A stretch of 64,000 nt of DNA from an uncultured Pelagibacteraceae bacterium (GTDB lineage Bacteria; Pseudomonadota; Alphaproteobacteria; Pelagibacterales; Pelagibacteraceae), in the NCBI GenBank assembly GCA_902563575.1, contig CACEXV010000002.1:1-64000 (forward strand). The letters run 5' to 3'. This document shows positions 53,781 through 62,445 of this stretch, in pieces. The position numbers and the translations under genes are program-made. Each line of letters begins with the position of its first letter. Within the stretch, counting starts at the first letter, position 1. Under the pieces are notes generated by a model that was not told the origin of the DNA, did not search any database, and worked only from the letters and a program-made list of their open reading frames with translations.

Positions 53781-54221
53781 ATGAAAAATTTACTTTATCT
53801 AAAAGATGAACAAATAAAAGAGTTTATACAGCTATTGTTTTATGCCTACAGGGAAACTTTCTCTGACCCTAAGGAGATACTGTCTAAAAATTACTTTGGA
53901 CCCGCTCATCTAAGGGCTTTAAATCTAATAGAGAGTAACCCTGGCATTAGCTTGAGTGAATTAATTTATAAGTTAAAAGTAACAAAACAAAGTTTAAATA
54001 GAGTTTTGCGTGACTTAATAAAATCAAAAATGATTAAGCAAATAAAAGACGAAACTGATACTAGAAAAAAAAAATTATATCTTGATGTTGAGGGCAAAAT
54101 ATTTTTTGACTCGGTATATGACAAACAAAAAAAAAGGATTTTCAATGCATTAAAGAGTTCCAATTCGGACTCGGTTATTAAGTTTAAAGAGGTTTTAAAA
54201 AAAATTATTAATGGAAAATAA
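53781..54221 (+). CDS. petP: MarR-family regulator (PetP-like)
   Basis: A 146-residue winged-helix MarR-type transcription factor. The DNA-binding core is seen in LRALNLIESNPGISLSELIYKLKVTKQSLNRVLRDLIKSKMIKQIKDETDTRKKKLYLD (about residues 53-111), with recognition helix TKQSLNRVLRDL and the wing containing DTRKK. It directly precedes, and overlaps by 11 bases, an OmpR-type response regulator gene; this pair corresponds to petP-petR of Rhodobacter capsulatus, where it affects cytochrome bc1 expression. The symbol is therefore by context and similarity of layout. The ligand, if any, is unknown. Confidence 0.75.
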   Translation: MKNLLYLKDEQIKEFIQLLFYAYRETFSDPKEILSKNYFGPAHLRALNLIESNPGISLSELIYKLKVTKQSLNRVLRDLIKSKMIKQIKDETDTRKKKLYLDVEGKIFFDSVYDKQKKRIFNALKSSNSDSVIKFKEVLKKIINGK

Positions 54222-54885
54222 ACCACATATATTAGTTGTAGATGACGATGATAAAATAAGAAATCTACTTAAAGAATTTTTGAATACTCACGAATTCTAT
54301 GTAACAACGGCATCAGATGCAGAAGATGCAGAGAAAAAAATGGGTCATTTCAAATACGAAATATTAGTTTTAGATGTCATGATGCCAGGTATTGACGGTT
54401 ATCAACTTACTAAAAATATCAAAAAGAAATCAAAAGTTCCGATTATCTTATTAACGGCTAAAGGAGAGGTAGAAAACAGAATAAAGGGCCTAGAGTTAGG
54501 TGCGGATGATTACCTTGGTAAACCATTTGAGCCTAAAGAATTATTGCTAAGAATTAAAAATATTATTAATAAAAATAAAAAGATCAGTGTTAACATTACT
54601 CATAAAGTTGGCTCTGCAGATATAGATTTGAATAAAATGTTTATCAAATTACTAAATAAAACGAAAAAAATTAACGCAAGTGAAAAAAAGGTTCTGGTTG
54701 AAATGTTAGCAAATCCTGGAAAAACATTTTCGAGACAACAGATTGCAAATATTTCAGGAATATCTCAAGAGAGATCAATAGACGTTATGATTACTAGATT
54801 AAGGCAAAAAATTGAAATCGAGCCTAACAAACCTAAATTTTTACAAACTATAAGGGGTGAGGGATATGTTCTCTGGATTAAATAG
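54211..54885 (+). CDS. petR: OmpR-family response regulator (PetR-like)
   Basis: A 224-residue two-domain regulator. The receiver domain has Asp11-Asp12 (VVDDDDK), the phosphoacceptor Asp55 (LVLDVMMPGIDGY), LLTAKG (Thr) and DDYLGKPFEPKEL (Lys). The winged-helix DNA-binding domain lies about residues 125-224, with NASEKKVLVEMLANPGKTFSRQQI and IDVMITRLRQKIE, ending in IRGEGYVLWI. It overlaps the MarR-type gene upstream by 11 bases and the kinase gene downstream by 20. Because the adjacent kinase is EnvZ-like, an osmotic or envelope signal is as plausible as respiratory control; the genes petB and petC lie only about 7 kb away. Confidence 0.88.
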   Translation: MENKPHILVVDDDDKIRNLLKEFLNTHEFYVTTASDAEDAEKKMGHFKYEILVLDVMMPGIDGYQLTKNIKKKSKVPIILLTAKGEVENRIKGLELGADDYLGKPFEPKELLLRIKNIINKNKKISVNITHKVGSADIDLNKMFIKLLNKTKKINASEKKVLVEMLANPGKTFSRQQIANISGISQERSIDVMITRLRQKIEIEPNKPKFLQTIRGEGYVLWIK

Positions 54886-56185
54886 ATTGATTAAATTCCT
54901 GTTGCCTAAAAGACTTTTTTATAGGTCATTAATTATTGTTGCTGCACCAACAATAATTTTACAATTAATAGTTACTGTTGTTTTCTTTGACAGTATATGG
55001 ATAAAAGCAAATAAGGGTATGACTAGATCACTTGTATCAGAATTAAAAACACTAACAGATGTTTATAAAAATAATAATGAAACTCAAATAAAATTTATAA
55101 CAGAAACTTATAAAAAAAATTTTGATTACGTAATTAATGTATTAGATGAAGAGATAAGTTTAGGCAATTTTGAGAGAAAATATAGTCCGATGGATAGATC
55201 TTTAAGAAGGGAATTAAAGTCAACTTTTGGTAGTGAAAATTATTGGTTTAATACAATAAGTTATCTCGATGTTGTTGAAGTAAAAATTAGATCTGGGGAT
55301 AGAGTATTACAATTTTTTTTTCCAAAAGAAAAAATTGCGACTTCCTCTGTGCGGCTGTTTATTTTATGGATAACTTTGCCATCAATTTTATTAATAACAA
55401 TTGCTATAATTTTTCTAAAAAATCAAACAAAACCAATAGTCAATTTATCTAAGGCTGCTGAGAGATTTGGAAAAGGGGAATATATAAATGAATTTCATGC
55501 TTCCGGTGCTTCTGAGATAAGAAAAGCATCATATGAGTTTGACAGAATGGTCAAAAGAATTAACAGACATTTAAATCAGAGGTCTGAGATGCTTTCAGGA
55601 ATTAGTCACGATTTAAGGACACCTTTAACCCGTTTAAAACTACAATTGGCAATGATTAAAGATGAAAAACTATCGAAAAAAATGTCTGAGGATATAGATG
55701 AGATGGAAAAAATGTTAAACGATTACCTTCAATTTGCAAAAACTCAAACAAAAGAAGATTTCGCTAAAGTTAATCTGATTGATCTAATAAAAGGAATAGT
55801 AAAAATTTCTAGTACAAACAATATTCAATTTGATTATAAAGACAGTATATTTATAAATGGAAGGGAAAATGCTTTAAAAAGATGTTTTCAAAACATACTA
55901 GAAAATGCTCTTACATATGGGGAAAAAGTTAAGATTAGTTTAAAAGAAACTTCCAACAGAGTCGCTATCACTATTGAGGATGATGGTCCTGGAATTCCTT
56001 CTGAACAATTTAAAAATGTTTTTAAACCTTTTCACAGGTTAGATAAAAGTAGAAGTATGAATAAAAAAGGCGTAGGTTTAGGCCTTGCAATAGTTGAGGA
56101 TATTGTAAATTCACATGGTGGAAACATACAGTTATCAAAAAGCCAACTTGGTGGTTTATTATTTAAAGTATCACTTCCTTCTTGA
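54866..56185 (+). CDS. EnvZ-like sensor histidine kinase
   Basis: Membrane sensor kinase partnered with the upstream response regulator. Transmembrane helix 1 is about residues 21-41, a periplasmic region of about 120 residues follows, helix 2 is about 162-184, then HAMP (to about 235), HisKA with the phosphoacceptor His248 (SGISHDLRTPLTRL), and HATPase_c with NILENALTYG, EDDGPGIP and GVGLGLAIVEDIVNSHGG. This architecture matches EnvZ. The track begins at a GTG at 54857; I prefer the ATG at 54866, which has AAGGGG eight bases upstream. It gives 439 residues. The stimulus is unknown. It ends in a 15-base tail-to-tail overlap with ubiK. Confidence 0.9.
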   Translation: MFSGLNRLIKFLLPKRLFYRSLIIVAAPTIILQLIVTVVFFDSIWIKANKGMTRSLVSELKTLTDVYKNNNETQIKFITETYKKNFDYVINVLDEEISLGNFERKYSPMDRSLRRELKSTFGSENYWFNTISYLDVVEVKIRSGDRVLQFFFPKEKIATSSVRLFILWITLPSILLITIAIIFLKNQTKPIVNLSKAAERFGKGEYINEFHASGASEIRKASYEFDRMVKRINRHLNQRSEMLSGISHDLRTPLTRLKLQLAMIKDEKLSKKMSEDIDEMEKMLNDYLQFAKTQTKEDFAKVNLIDLIKGIVKISSTNNIQFDYKDSIFINGRENALKRCFQNILENALTYGEKVKISLKETSNRVAITIEDDGPGIPSEQFKNVFKPFHRLDKSRSMNKKGVGLGLAIVEDIVNSHGGNIQLSKSQLGGLLFKVSLPS

Positions 56186-56407
56186 TTTTGTTTTTTTCTT
56201 TAAATTTTTTATTATCTTTTCTTGTTTCTCTACTAATCTCTTAAGTTGAATAAAATCTTCCTTTCTTACCAATTGTAAATCATTTATTATTTTTTCCTTT
56301 TTAAATTTTAAATTCGTAATAATCTCTTTTTTTAAATCATCTGAGCTTAAAATCCCATTTTCAATAAAATCAGATATAAGTTTCATTATTTTTTGATAGT
56401 TTTGCAT
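56171..56407 (-). CDS. ubiK: UbiK-family ubiquinone accessory factor
   Basis: A 78-residue, fully helical, coiled-coil-forming protein of the BMFP/YqiC (UbiK) family. The layout is an N-terminal amphipathic helix (KIMKLISDFIENGILSSDDLKKEIITNL) and a C-terminal coiled coil with the family core DLQLVRKEDFIQLKRLVEKQEKIIKNLKKK, corresponding to the VxREEFE...V motif. In gammaproteobacteria UbiK assists assembly of the Ubi complex or membrane-linked steps of ubiquinone synthesis. It is monocistronic here and convergent with the kinase gene; only 44 bases separate its start from lgt. Confidence 0.8.
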   Translation of the reverse strand: MQNYQKIMKLISDFIENGILSSDDLKKEIITNLKFKKEKIINDLQLVRKEDFIQLKRLVEKQEKIIKNLKKKTKSRRK

Positions 56408-56451
56408 ATATTAGCTAATAAAAGATTATCAGTTATGTTATAAAATCTCAA

Positions 56452-57246
56452 ATGTATACACACAATTTAGACCCGGTTTTATTCAGCATTTACTTCCTAG
56501 ATATCCGTTGGTACTCATTAGCTTATATAGCAGGTATAACATTAGGTTGGTGGTATGCCAAAAAAATATGTTCGTTTTTATACAAAAGTAAAAATGTTCC
56601 AATTAACGGTGAAGAGTTTGATAATCTTATTTCTTATTTAATCGCAGGAATTATTGTTGGTGGAAGAATAGGTTATGTAATATTTTATAATCCTGGATTT
56701 TATTTATTCAATCCCATAGAAATATTGAAAATTTGGGAAGGTGGCTTATCTTTTCATGGAGGTTTAATAGGAATAACAATATCAGTTATTATTTTTTCAA
56801 GAAAAAATAATCTGAATACTTTAATGTATTTAGATGTAATAGCTTGTGTTGCACCAATAGGTTTATTCTTAGGAAGAATCGCTAATTTTATTAATAGTGA
56901 ATTGATCGGTAAACCAACACAATTTTTTCTAAACGTAATTTTTCCAAAGATTGATGAATTGCCAAGACATCCTTCTCAAATTTATGAAGCTCTTTTAGAG
57001 GGTGTAATTCTATTTTTTATTTTAAATTTTTTGATCTATAGAAAAAATTATGAGATAGGTATAATATCATCTTACTTTCTGATGTTTTATGGTTTATTTA
57101 GAATAATCTCAGAATTTTTTAGAGAGCCTGACGCTCATATAGGTTATTTATTTTATAGTATCTCAATGGGCACAGTTTTAAGCATGTGCATGATGATTGT
57201 AGGTCTTGGCTTATACAAGAAAGTCAAAAATGGATATAAAAAGTAA
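56452..57246 (+). CDS. lgt: Prolipoprotein diacylglyceryl transferase
   Basis: Integral membrane enzyme that attaches diacylglycerol to the lipobox cysteine of lipoprotein precursors such as the BamD encoded in this window. Signature blocks are DIRWYSLAYIAGI, GGRIGYVIFYN, WEGGLSFHGGLIG (catalytic His region), GRIANFINSELIGKPT (family signature with the essential Arg/Asn/Glu) and PRHPSQIYEALLEG. Seven transmembrane helices are visible in 264 residues. Its 3' end overlaps the next gene by 17 bases. The donor phosphatidylglycerol is made via PgsA, also in the window. Confidence 0.96.
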   Translation: MYTHNLDPVLFSIYFLDIRWYSLAYIAGITLGWWYAKKICSFLYKSKNVPINGEEFDNLISYLIAGIIVGGRIGYVIFYNPGFYLFNPIEILKIWEGGLSFHGGLIGITISVIIFSRKNNLNTLMYLDVIACVAPIGLFLGRIANFINSELIGKPTQFFLNVIFPKIDELPRHPSQIYEALLEGVILFFILNFLIYRKNYEIGIISSYFLMFYGLFRIISEFFREPDAHIGYLFYSISMGTVLSMCMMIVGLGLYKKVKNGYKK

Positions 57247-58261
57247 AATTTTTTATAAGAAATATCTTCCAATTGATGAGTTTGTGGAAAAAATCTTATA
57301 CGATCCACAAAATGGTTATTATGTCAAACGTAACCCTTTTAATAAACAAGGTGATTATATTACAAGTCCTAACATCTCTCCTATTTTTAGTGAAATAGTT
57401 TCAATATGGATAGTTTCTCTTTGGAACAAATTCGGTAAGCCGAAGAAAATTAATATTGTAGAGCTAGGGCCAGGAAATGGTGAGATGACAAGAATATTAT
57501 CAAGAAGTTTAAAAAAATTTTTAAAAATAAATTCATTTGAAATATTCTTGTACGAAAAAAGTATTTCTTTAGTAAATCTACAAAAAAAAAGAATTAAAGA
57601 TCCATGTGTTAAATGGATAAACAATTTTAACAAGATAAAGAGCGGACCAGTAATATTTATAGGTAATGAATTTTTTGATGCAATTCCAGTCAAACAATTT
57701 CAGAAGAGAGATGATGTTATAAAAGAAAAAAATTTATTTTTAGAGGCTAACAAAATAAAAAATAGATATCTCAAAATTTCAAAAAATTTAGAGAGATATC
57801 TTAATAAATTTAAAACTATTAATTCGAATAAGTTTTTTGAGTTTCCTCTCAAAGGTTTAAAAATTATGGACGTTATTATAAAGGTAATTAAAAGATTTAA
57901 TGGAGCAATTTTGTTAATTGATTATGGTTACACTATTAAATCAGAAAAAAGCAGCTTACAATCTGTCAAAAATCATAAATATAACAAATTATTTAGTAAT
58001 CTTGGTGACGCTGATATATCTTCGCTAGTAAATTTTAAATTATTAGAGGAATATTTTAATTCTAAAAAACTAAAAGTTAATAACATAATTGGTCAGGGAA
58101 AATTTTTAAAAACTCTTGGTATTATTGAGAGAGCTGATATCTTAAGTAAAAATATGAATTTTAAAGATAAGGCAGATTTGTATTATAGGGTAAAAAGACT
58201 TATTCATCCTAAGGAGATGGGAAGCTTATTTAAAGTAATTCAAGCTTTTAGTCATAAATGA
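57230..58261 (+). CDS. NDUFAF7/MidA-like SAM methyltransferase
   Basis: A 343-residue protein of the DUF185/NDUFAF7 family of class I methyltransferases. Motif I is IVELGPGNGEMTRIL (about residues 74-88), and GDYITSPNISPIFSE, FIGNEFFDAIPVKQF and LLIDYGYTI are the characteristic family blocks. The mitochondrial homologue symmetrically dimethylates an arginine of complex I subunit NDUFS2; bacterial members are probably protein arginine methyltransferases too. The track start at 57206 (TTG) lies deep in lgt; the ATG at 57230 gives a clean N-terminus and a 17-base overlap with lgt, implying coupling. Confidence 0.85.
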   Translation: MDIKSKIFYKKYLPIDEFVEKILYDPQNGYYVKRNPFNKQGDYITSPNISPIFSEIVSIWIVSLWNKFGKPKKINIVELGPGNGEMTRILSRSLKKFLKINSFEIFLYEKSISLVNLQKKRIKDPCVKWINNFNKIKSGPVIFIGNEFFDAIPVKQFQKRDDVIKEKNLFLEANKIKNRYLKISKNLERYLNKFKTINSNKFFEFPLKGLKIMDVIIKVIKRFNGAILLIDYGYTIKSEKSSLQSVKNHKYNKLFSNLGDADISSLVNFKLLEEYFNSKKLKVNNIIGQGKFLKTLGIIERADILSKNMNFKDKADLYYRVKRLIHPKEMGSLFKVIQAFSHK

Positions 58262-58281
58262 AATACCTGAACTTAAATTAA

Positions 58282-59031
58282 ATGTATTTTTCCAAAAAAT
58301 TGAGAGGTGTTAAACATTGTTTTTTTTCTAGGAAAAATGGTATCTCAAAAGGTGTTTATAAAAGTTTAAATTGCGGTCCAGGATCCAAAGATAAAAAAAA
58401 GAACATAAAAAAAAACCTTAACAAAATATCGAAATTTTTAAATATTAAATCAAGGTATTTAAAATTAATGCATCAAGAACATAGCTCAAGAATTATTCAA
58501 ATAAATGCGAAGAATATTACAAAAAAAAAATTTTATTCTGATGCACTAATAACAAAATTAAACAAAGTTGGACTTGGAGTATTAACAGCTGATTGTGTTC
58601 CAATTTTACTTTACGACAAACCTAACCAGATTATTAGTTGTATACATGCTGGTTGGAAAGGAGCATTTAAAGATATAATTAAAAAAACAGTTATAAAAAT
58701 AAAAAAAACAAGTATAAAAAAAAATGATATTTCTGCAGCTGTGGGCCCGTGTATTGGGAGCAAAAATTATGAAGTTGATTTTAAATTCAAAATCAAGTTT
58801 TTAAAAAAATTCAAAAAATCTTCCAGTTGTTTTAATGAAAAAAAAGGAAGGTATTTTTTTGATCTCAGAAAATTTGTTAACCTAAAACTAAGAGAATCAG
58901 GAATAAAAAGAATTGATAATATTGCTTTAGATACTTTTAAAAATCACTCAAGCTTTTTTAGCTATAGAAGATCAAAACTAAGGGGTGAAAAAGACTACGG
59001 TAGATGCATATCTGTCATAAAATTAAATTAA
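58282..59031 (+). CDS. pgeF: Peptidoglycan editing factor / purine nucleoside phosphorylase YfiH
   Basis: A 249-residue copper- or zinc-containing protein of the YfiH/Cu-oxidase-4 (laccase-domain) family. The metal ligands are visible as His in LMHQEHSSRI, Cys in TADCVPILLYD and His in CIHAGWKG, with AVGPCIGSKNYEVD following. Family members have been reported as purine nucleoside phosphorylases/adenosine deaminases and, as PgeF, as editors preventing L-Ser incorporation by MurC. Either role fits; the reaction cannot be chosen from sequence. It lies 20 bases after the NDUFAF7-like gene. Confidence 0.9.
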   Translation: MYFSKKLRGVKHCFFSRKNGISKGVYKSLNCGPGSKDKKKNIKKNLNKISKFLNIKSRYLKLMHQEHSSRIIQINAKNITKKKFYSDALITKLNKVGLGVLTADCVPILLYDKPNQIISCIHAGWKGAFKDIIKKTVIKIKKTSIKKNDISAAVGPCIGSKNYEVDFKFKIKFLKKFKKSSSCFNEKKGRYFFDLRKFVNLKLRESGIKRIDNIALDTFKNHSSFFSYRRSKLRGEKDYGRCISVIKLN

Positions 59032-59063
59032 TTGAAAAAAAATCAAAAAAATGTATATATAAT
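59032..59063 (+). promoter_or_regulatory. Candidate prs promoter
   Basis: TTGAAA at 59032-59037 and an AT-rich run containing TATATA (59054-59059) and TATAAT (59058-59063) precede the prs ATG at 59072. With TATATA the spacer is 16 bases; with TATAAT it is 20. The predicted start falls within a few bases of the ATG, so the message would be leaderless or nearly so. This is weak evidence. Confidence 0.35.
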
Positions 59064-59071
59064 ATTATTTC

Positions 59072-60004
59072 ATGAAAATTCTTTCTGGAACTAGTAACCT
59101 TAACCTGAGTAAGGATATCTCTAAATCATTAAAACTGAAATTAGTTAACACTAATATAAAGAGGTTCGCCGATGGTGAAATTTATATTGAGATAAATGAG
59201 AACATCAGGGGTAACAGTGTTTTTGTTATTCAGTCAACTTCTAATCCGGCAAATGATAATCTAATGGAACTTTTATTAATAATTGATGCATTGAAAAGAT
59301 CCTCTGCTAAAAACATAACAGCTGTAATTCCTTATTTCGGCTATGCAAGACAGGATAGAAAGGTCGTTCCTAGAACTTCCATTTCTGCTAAAGTTGTAGC
59401 AAACCTACTTACAAATGCTGGAGCTAGCAGAATTTTAACTGTAGACCTACATGCTGGACAAATCCAAGGTTTTTTTGATATGCCAGTGGACAATCTATTT
59501 ACAACTCCTCTTTTTGCTAGATACATAAAAAAAAAATTAAAGAAAAAAAATTTGATTTGTGTTTCTCCAGATGTGGGAGGGGTTCAAAGAACAAGAGGGC
59601 TTGCAACAAAGATCGCTGCAGATCTAGCAATAATTGACAAAAGAAGACCGGCTCCTGGAAAATCGAGAGTGATGAACATCATTGGGGATGTTAAAGGAAA
59701 AACATGTATTATAGTCGATGACATAATAGACAGTGGAGGCACAATTGTTAATGCTGTAGCAGCTTTAAAAAAATCAGGTGCTGAAGATGTATATGTTTTT
59801 ACCACACATGGGGTTCTAAGCGGTGAGGCAGTTAAAAAGATACAATCTTCTAAAATTAAAAAACTTGTAATTACAGACAGTATAGATAATTCCAAAAAAA
59901 TTAAAAATCATAGTAAAATTGAAGTTTTATCCATATCTAACCTTATGGCAGAAGCAATTAAAAGAATATCCAATTCGACATCTGTGTCAGATTTGTTTAA
60001 TTAA
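59072..60004 (+). CDS. prs: Ribose-phosphate pyrophosphokinase
   Basis: Makes PRPP from ribose 5-phosphate and ATP for purine, pyrimidine, histidine and tryptophan synthesis. The ATP-binding flexible loop and N-terminal core are seen in RFADGEIYIEINENIRGN and IPYFGYARQDRKVVPR; DLHAGQIQGFFDMPVDNL is the Mg2+/substrate block, and CIIVDDIIDSGGTI is the PRPP-binding loop. At 310 residues it is a class I enzyme. It stands 40 bases downstream of pgeF and 49 before rplY. Confidence 0.97.
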   Translation: MKILSGTSNLNLSKDISKSLKLKLVNTNIKRFADGEIYIEINENIRGNSVFVIQSTSNPANDNLMELLLIIDALKRSSAKNITAVIPYFGYARQDRKVVPRTSISAKVVANLLTNAGASRILTVDLHAGQIQGFFDMPVDNLFTTPLFARYIKKKLKKKNLICVSPDVGGVQRTRGLATKIAADLAIIDKRRPAPGKSRVMNIIGDVKGKTCIIVDDIIDSGGTIVNAVAALKKSGAEDVYVFTTHGVLSGEAVKKIQSSKIKKLVITDSIDNSKKIKNHSKIEVLSISNLMAEAIKRISNSTSVSDLFN

Positions 60005-60053
60005 CACTTGTTTTATTTTAAAAGTTGAGTTAAATACCCTTTCAAAATAAATT

Positions 60054-60806
60054 ATGAATAACTTTAAAGCTGAAAAAAGAGAAAATACCAAAACCGGTTA
60101 TACTAATAGTTTAAGAGCTAAAGGATTGATACCGGCGATATTATATGGAGGAAAATTGCCAAATGAAAATATTTCTGTTGTTAAAAAACAATTTCAAAAT
60201 ATTTTAGACAGTGAGTCTTTTTTATCTTCAGTTTTAGAAATAGAAATTAATGGCAAAAAAGAAAAAGTTTTACCTAGAGAAGTCTCGTATCATGCTGTTT
60301 CTGACGAACCTATTCACATAGATTTTATGAGAATAGTCTCTGGTACTAAAATTATTTTAGAGATACCTGTTCGCTTTATTAATCAATCTGAGTCACCGGG
60401 ATTAAAAAGGGGTGGTGTACTAAACATTGTGAGAAGAAAAATTGAATTAAATTGTCCGGCTGACAACATTCCAAAAGAAATTGTGATTGATCTCTCAGGT
60501 ACAGATATAGGTACGAGTATTAAAATTTCGGCAGTTAAACTACCGGAAAATGTAATACCAACCATTACGGACCGGGACTTTGTTGTGGCAACAGTTGCTG
60601 CTCCAACGGTAATAAAAGAGCCAGAAAAACCTGCTGAAGCCGCGGCAGAAGGAGCTGATGGAGAAGCCGCTGCTCAAACTGAAGGTTCTGAAGTTAAGGC
60701 TGAACAAGGTAAAGATGGTGACGCAGCTAAAAAAGATGAAAAACAAAAAGATGCTGGTGGTGATAAGAAGCCACAAGCAGAAAAAAAACCAGCTGAAAAG
60801 AAATAA
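60054..60806 (+). CDS. rplY: Ribosomal protein bL25 (CTC type) with acidic-basic tail
   Basis: 5S rRNA-binding protein of the large ribosomal subunit. The L25 domain (about residues 1-90, RENTKTGYTNSLRAKGLIPAILYGG, VLPREVSYHAVSDEPIHIDFMRI) and the CTC beta domain (about 91-180, EIPVRFINQSESPGLKRGGVLNIVRRKIELNCP) are complete. The C-terminus from about residue 185 is a low-complexity tail of roughly 60 residues of Ala, Glu, Lys, Gly and Asp. Its codons make it clearly more GC-rich than neighbouring DNA. The rplY-pth-ychF order is common in alphaproteobacteria. Confidence 0.94.
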   Translation: MNNFKAEKRENTKTGYTNSLRAKGLIPAILYGGKLPNENISVVKKQFQNILDSESFLSSVLEIEINGKKEKVLPREVSYHAVSDEPIHIDFMRIVSGTKIILEIPVRFINQSESPGLKRGGVLNIVRRKIELNCPADNIPKEIVIDLSGTDIGTSIKISAVKLPENVIPTITDRDFVVATVAAPTVIKEPEKPAEAAAEGADGEAAAQTEGSEVKAEQGKDGDAAKKDEKQKDAGGDKKPQAEKKPAEKK

Positions 60807-60812
60807 TAATTT

Positions 60813-61385
60813 ATGCTTTTATTAGTAGGACTAGGAAATCCAGGACCAAATAGTGTTAATAATAGACATAATATTGGTTTCAAAATTATAGATGCAATAA
60901 ATTCAAAGTTTAAATTATCCAAGCAAAAGCCAAAATTTAAAGGATTACTCACAACGGGGAACATAGACTCAAAAAAAGTTTATGCTATCAAACCACTTAC
61001 CTTCATGAACAATTCTGGAACTGCAGTAAAAGAGTTAATTGATTACTTTAAAATTGACGCAAAAAATGTAATTGTTTTTCACGATGACATGGATATTGAT
61101 TTTGGAAAAGTCAAAACAAAAGTTGGTGGAAGTAGTGCAGGACATAATGGAATTGAGTCAATTGATAAGTTTATAGGTAAAGATTATTCAAGAGTAAGAA
61201 TTGGTATTGGGCATCCTAAAGATAAAAAGAAAGTTAATAATCATGTTCTTGATGATTTTAAGGAAGATGAGGAAGAAAAGATTAAAGAAATAGCAGAAAA
61301 TATAGTTGAACAAATTCCAAGTCTAATCGATAAGAAAATTGAGTTGTTTTCAAGTAAAGTTAATCAAAACTTAAATGGGGTTTAA
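60813..61385 (+). CDS. pth: Peptidyl-tRNA hydrolase
   Basis: Releases peptides from peptidyl-tRNAs that have dropped off the ribosome. The N-terminal signature LVGLGNPGPNSVNNRHNIGF contains the active-site Asn and His, KPLTFMNNSGTAV is the second conserved block, and VFHDDMDIDFGKVKTKVGGSSAGHNGIESI supplies the catalytic Asp and the GGxxGHNG motif. The 190-residue length is normal. It begins 6 bases after rplY and overlaps ychF by 11 bases. Confidence 0.96.
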   Translation: MLLLVGLGNPGPNSVNNRHNIGFKIIDAINSKFKLSKQKPKFKGLLTTGNIDSKKVYAIKPLTFMNNSGTAVKELIDYFKIDAKNVIVFHDDMDIDFGKVKTKVGGSSAGHNGIESIDKFIGKDYSRVRIGIGHPKDKKKVNNHVLDDFKEDEEEKIKEIAENIVEQIPSLIDKKIELFSSKVNQNLNGV

Positions 61386-62445
61386 GTGTGGAATAGTTGG
61401 TTTACCAAATGTTGGGAAATCAACGCTCTTCAATGCTCTTACAGCTTCTAAAAACGCAGAGGCAGCTAACTTTCCATTTTGTACTATTGATCCTAATATA
61501 GGAATTGTTGATGTACCTGATGAAAGATTAGAAAAACTATCTGTACTTTCAAAGTCAAAAAAAAAAATTTTAGCTAACATCACTTTTGTTGATATTGCTG
61601 GTCTTGTAAAGGGAGCATCTAAGGGTGAAGGTTTAGGTAATAAATTTCTATCACATATAAGAGAAGTCGATGCAGTAGTGCATTTAGTAAGATGTTTCAA
61701 AAACGATAAGATCCAACATGTGAATAATCTTATTGATCCTATTAACGATCTAGAAATTATTAAGACTGAGATTGTTTTGTCAGATATAGATTTAATTCAA
61801 AAAAAATTGGAAAAAGGTAAAAAAAAGATATTGAGTCCAAAAGAGCTTGATTTACTTCAATCAGCTTTGAAAAACCTAAATGAAGGCGAAGAAATAACAG
61901 TTCAAAGTGATGAAGATTACAAGTTTTTTAACACGATTGGGATACTAAGTATCAAGCCAAAGATAATTGTATGTAATGTTGATGAACAAAGTTTGGCTAC
62001 AGGGAATGAGTATACTAATGCAATTCAGCAAAAATTTATTAATGAAAAAATTATATTAATTTGTGCTGATATTGAGGATCAACTTTCCTCACTCGATAGA
62101 AATGAAAAAGAGAATTTTATGAAAGAAATAGGTCTTGATAAAACCGGATTAAATAAATTGATTAAAGAAGGATATGACCTTTTAAACTTAAATACTTTTT
62201 TTACCTCTGGTATAGAAGAAAGTAGAGCCTGGACAATTAAGAAAAATACTCGTGCGCCAGAGGCGGCGGGGGTAATACACACAGATTTTGAAAAAAAATT
62301 TATTCGGGCTGAGGCAGTTTCATGCGAAGACTTTTTTGAATTTGGTAGTGCTGAAAAATGTAAGGAAAAAGGTAAGTTAAGGATAGAGGGAAAAGACTAT
62401 ATAGTTAAAGATGGTGACGTATTACACTTCCGTGTCAATCCTTGA
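61375..62445 (+). CDS. ychF: Redox-regulated ATPase YchF/OLA1
   Basis: Obg-family P-loop ATPase associated with ribosomes and the stress response. G1 is GIVGLPNVGKSTLFNAL (about residues 6-22), followed by AANFPFCTIDPNIGIV, the DIAGLVKGASKGEGLGN switch II/G3 region, and NVDE in place of NKxD, which explains preference for ATP over GTP. The C-terminal TGS domain includes ADFEKKFIRAEAVSCEDF-type sequence and ends [11 protein letters not shown]. Length is 356 residues. The 3' end overlaps convergent petC by 24 bases. Confidence 0.97.
   Translation: MGFKCGIVGLPNVGKSTLFNALTASKNAEAANFPFCTIDPNIGIVDVPDERLEKLSVLSKSKKKILANITFVDIAGLVKGASKGEGLGNKFLSHIREVDAVVHLVRCFKNDKIQHVNNLIDPINDLEIIKTEIVLSDIDLIQKKLEKGKKKILSPKELDLLQSALKNLNEGEEITVQSDEDYKFFNTIGILSIKPKIIVCNVDEQSLATGNEYTNAIQQKFINEKIILICADIEDQLSSLDRNEKENFMKEIGLDKTGLNKLIKEGYDLLNLNTFFTSGIEESRAWTIKKNTRAPEAAGVIHTDFEKKFIRAEAVSCEDFFEFGSAEKCKEKGKLRIEGKDYIVKDGDVLHFRVNP

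Noticed and set aside
60540-60964. Ser/Phe-rich minus-strand ORFs opposite rplY and pth
   Set aside because: They mirror the Ala/Glu/Lys tail of bL25 on the other strand; composition is that of a shadow frame.
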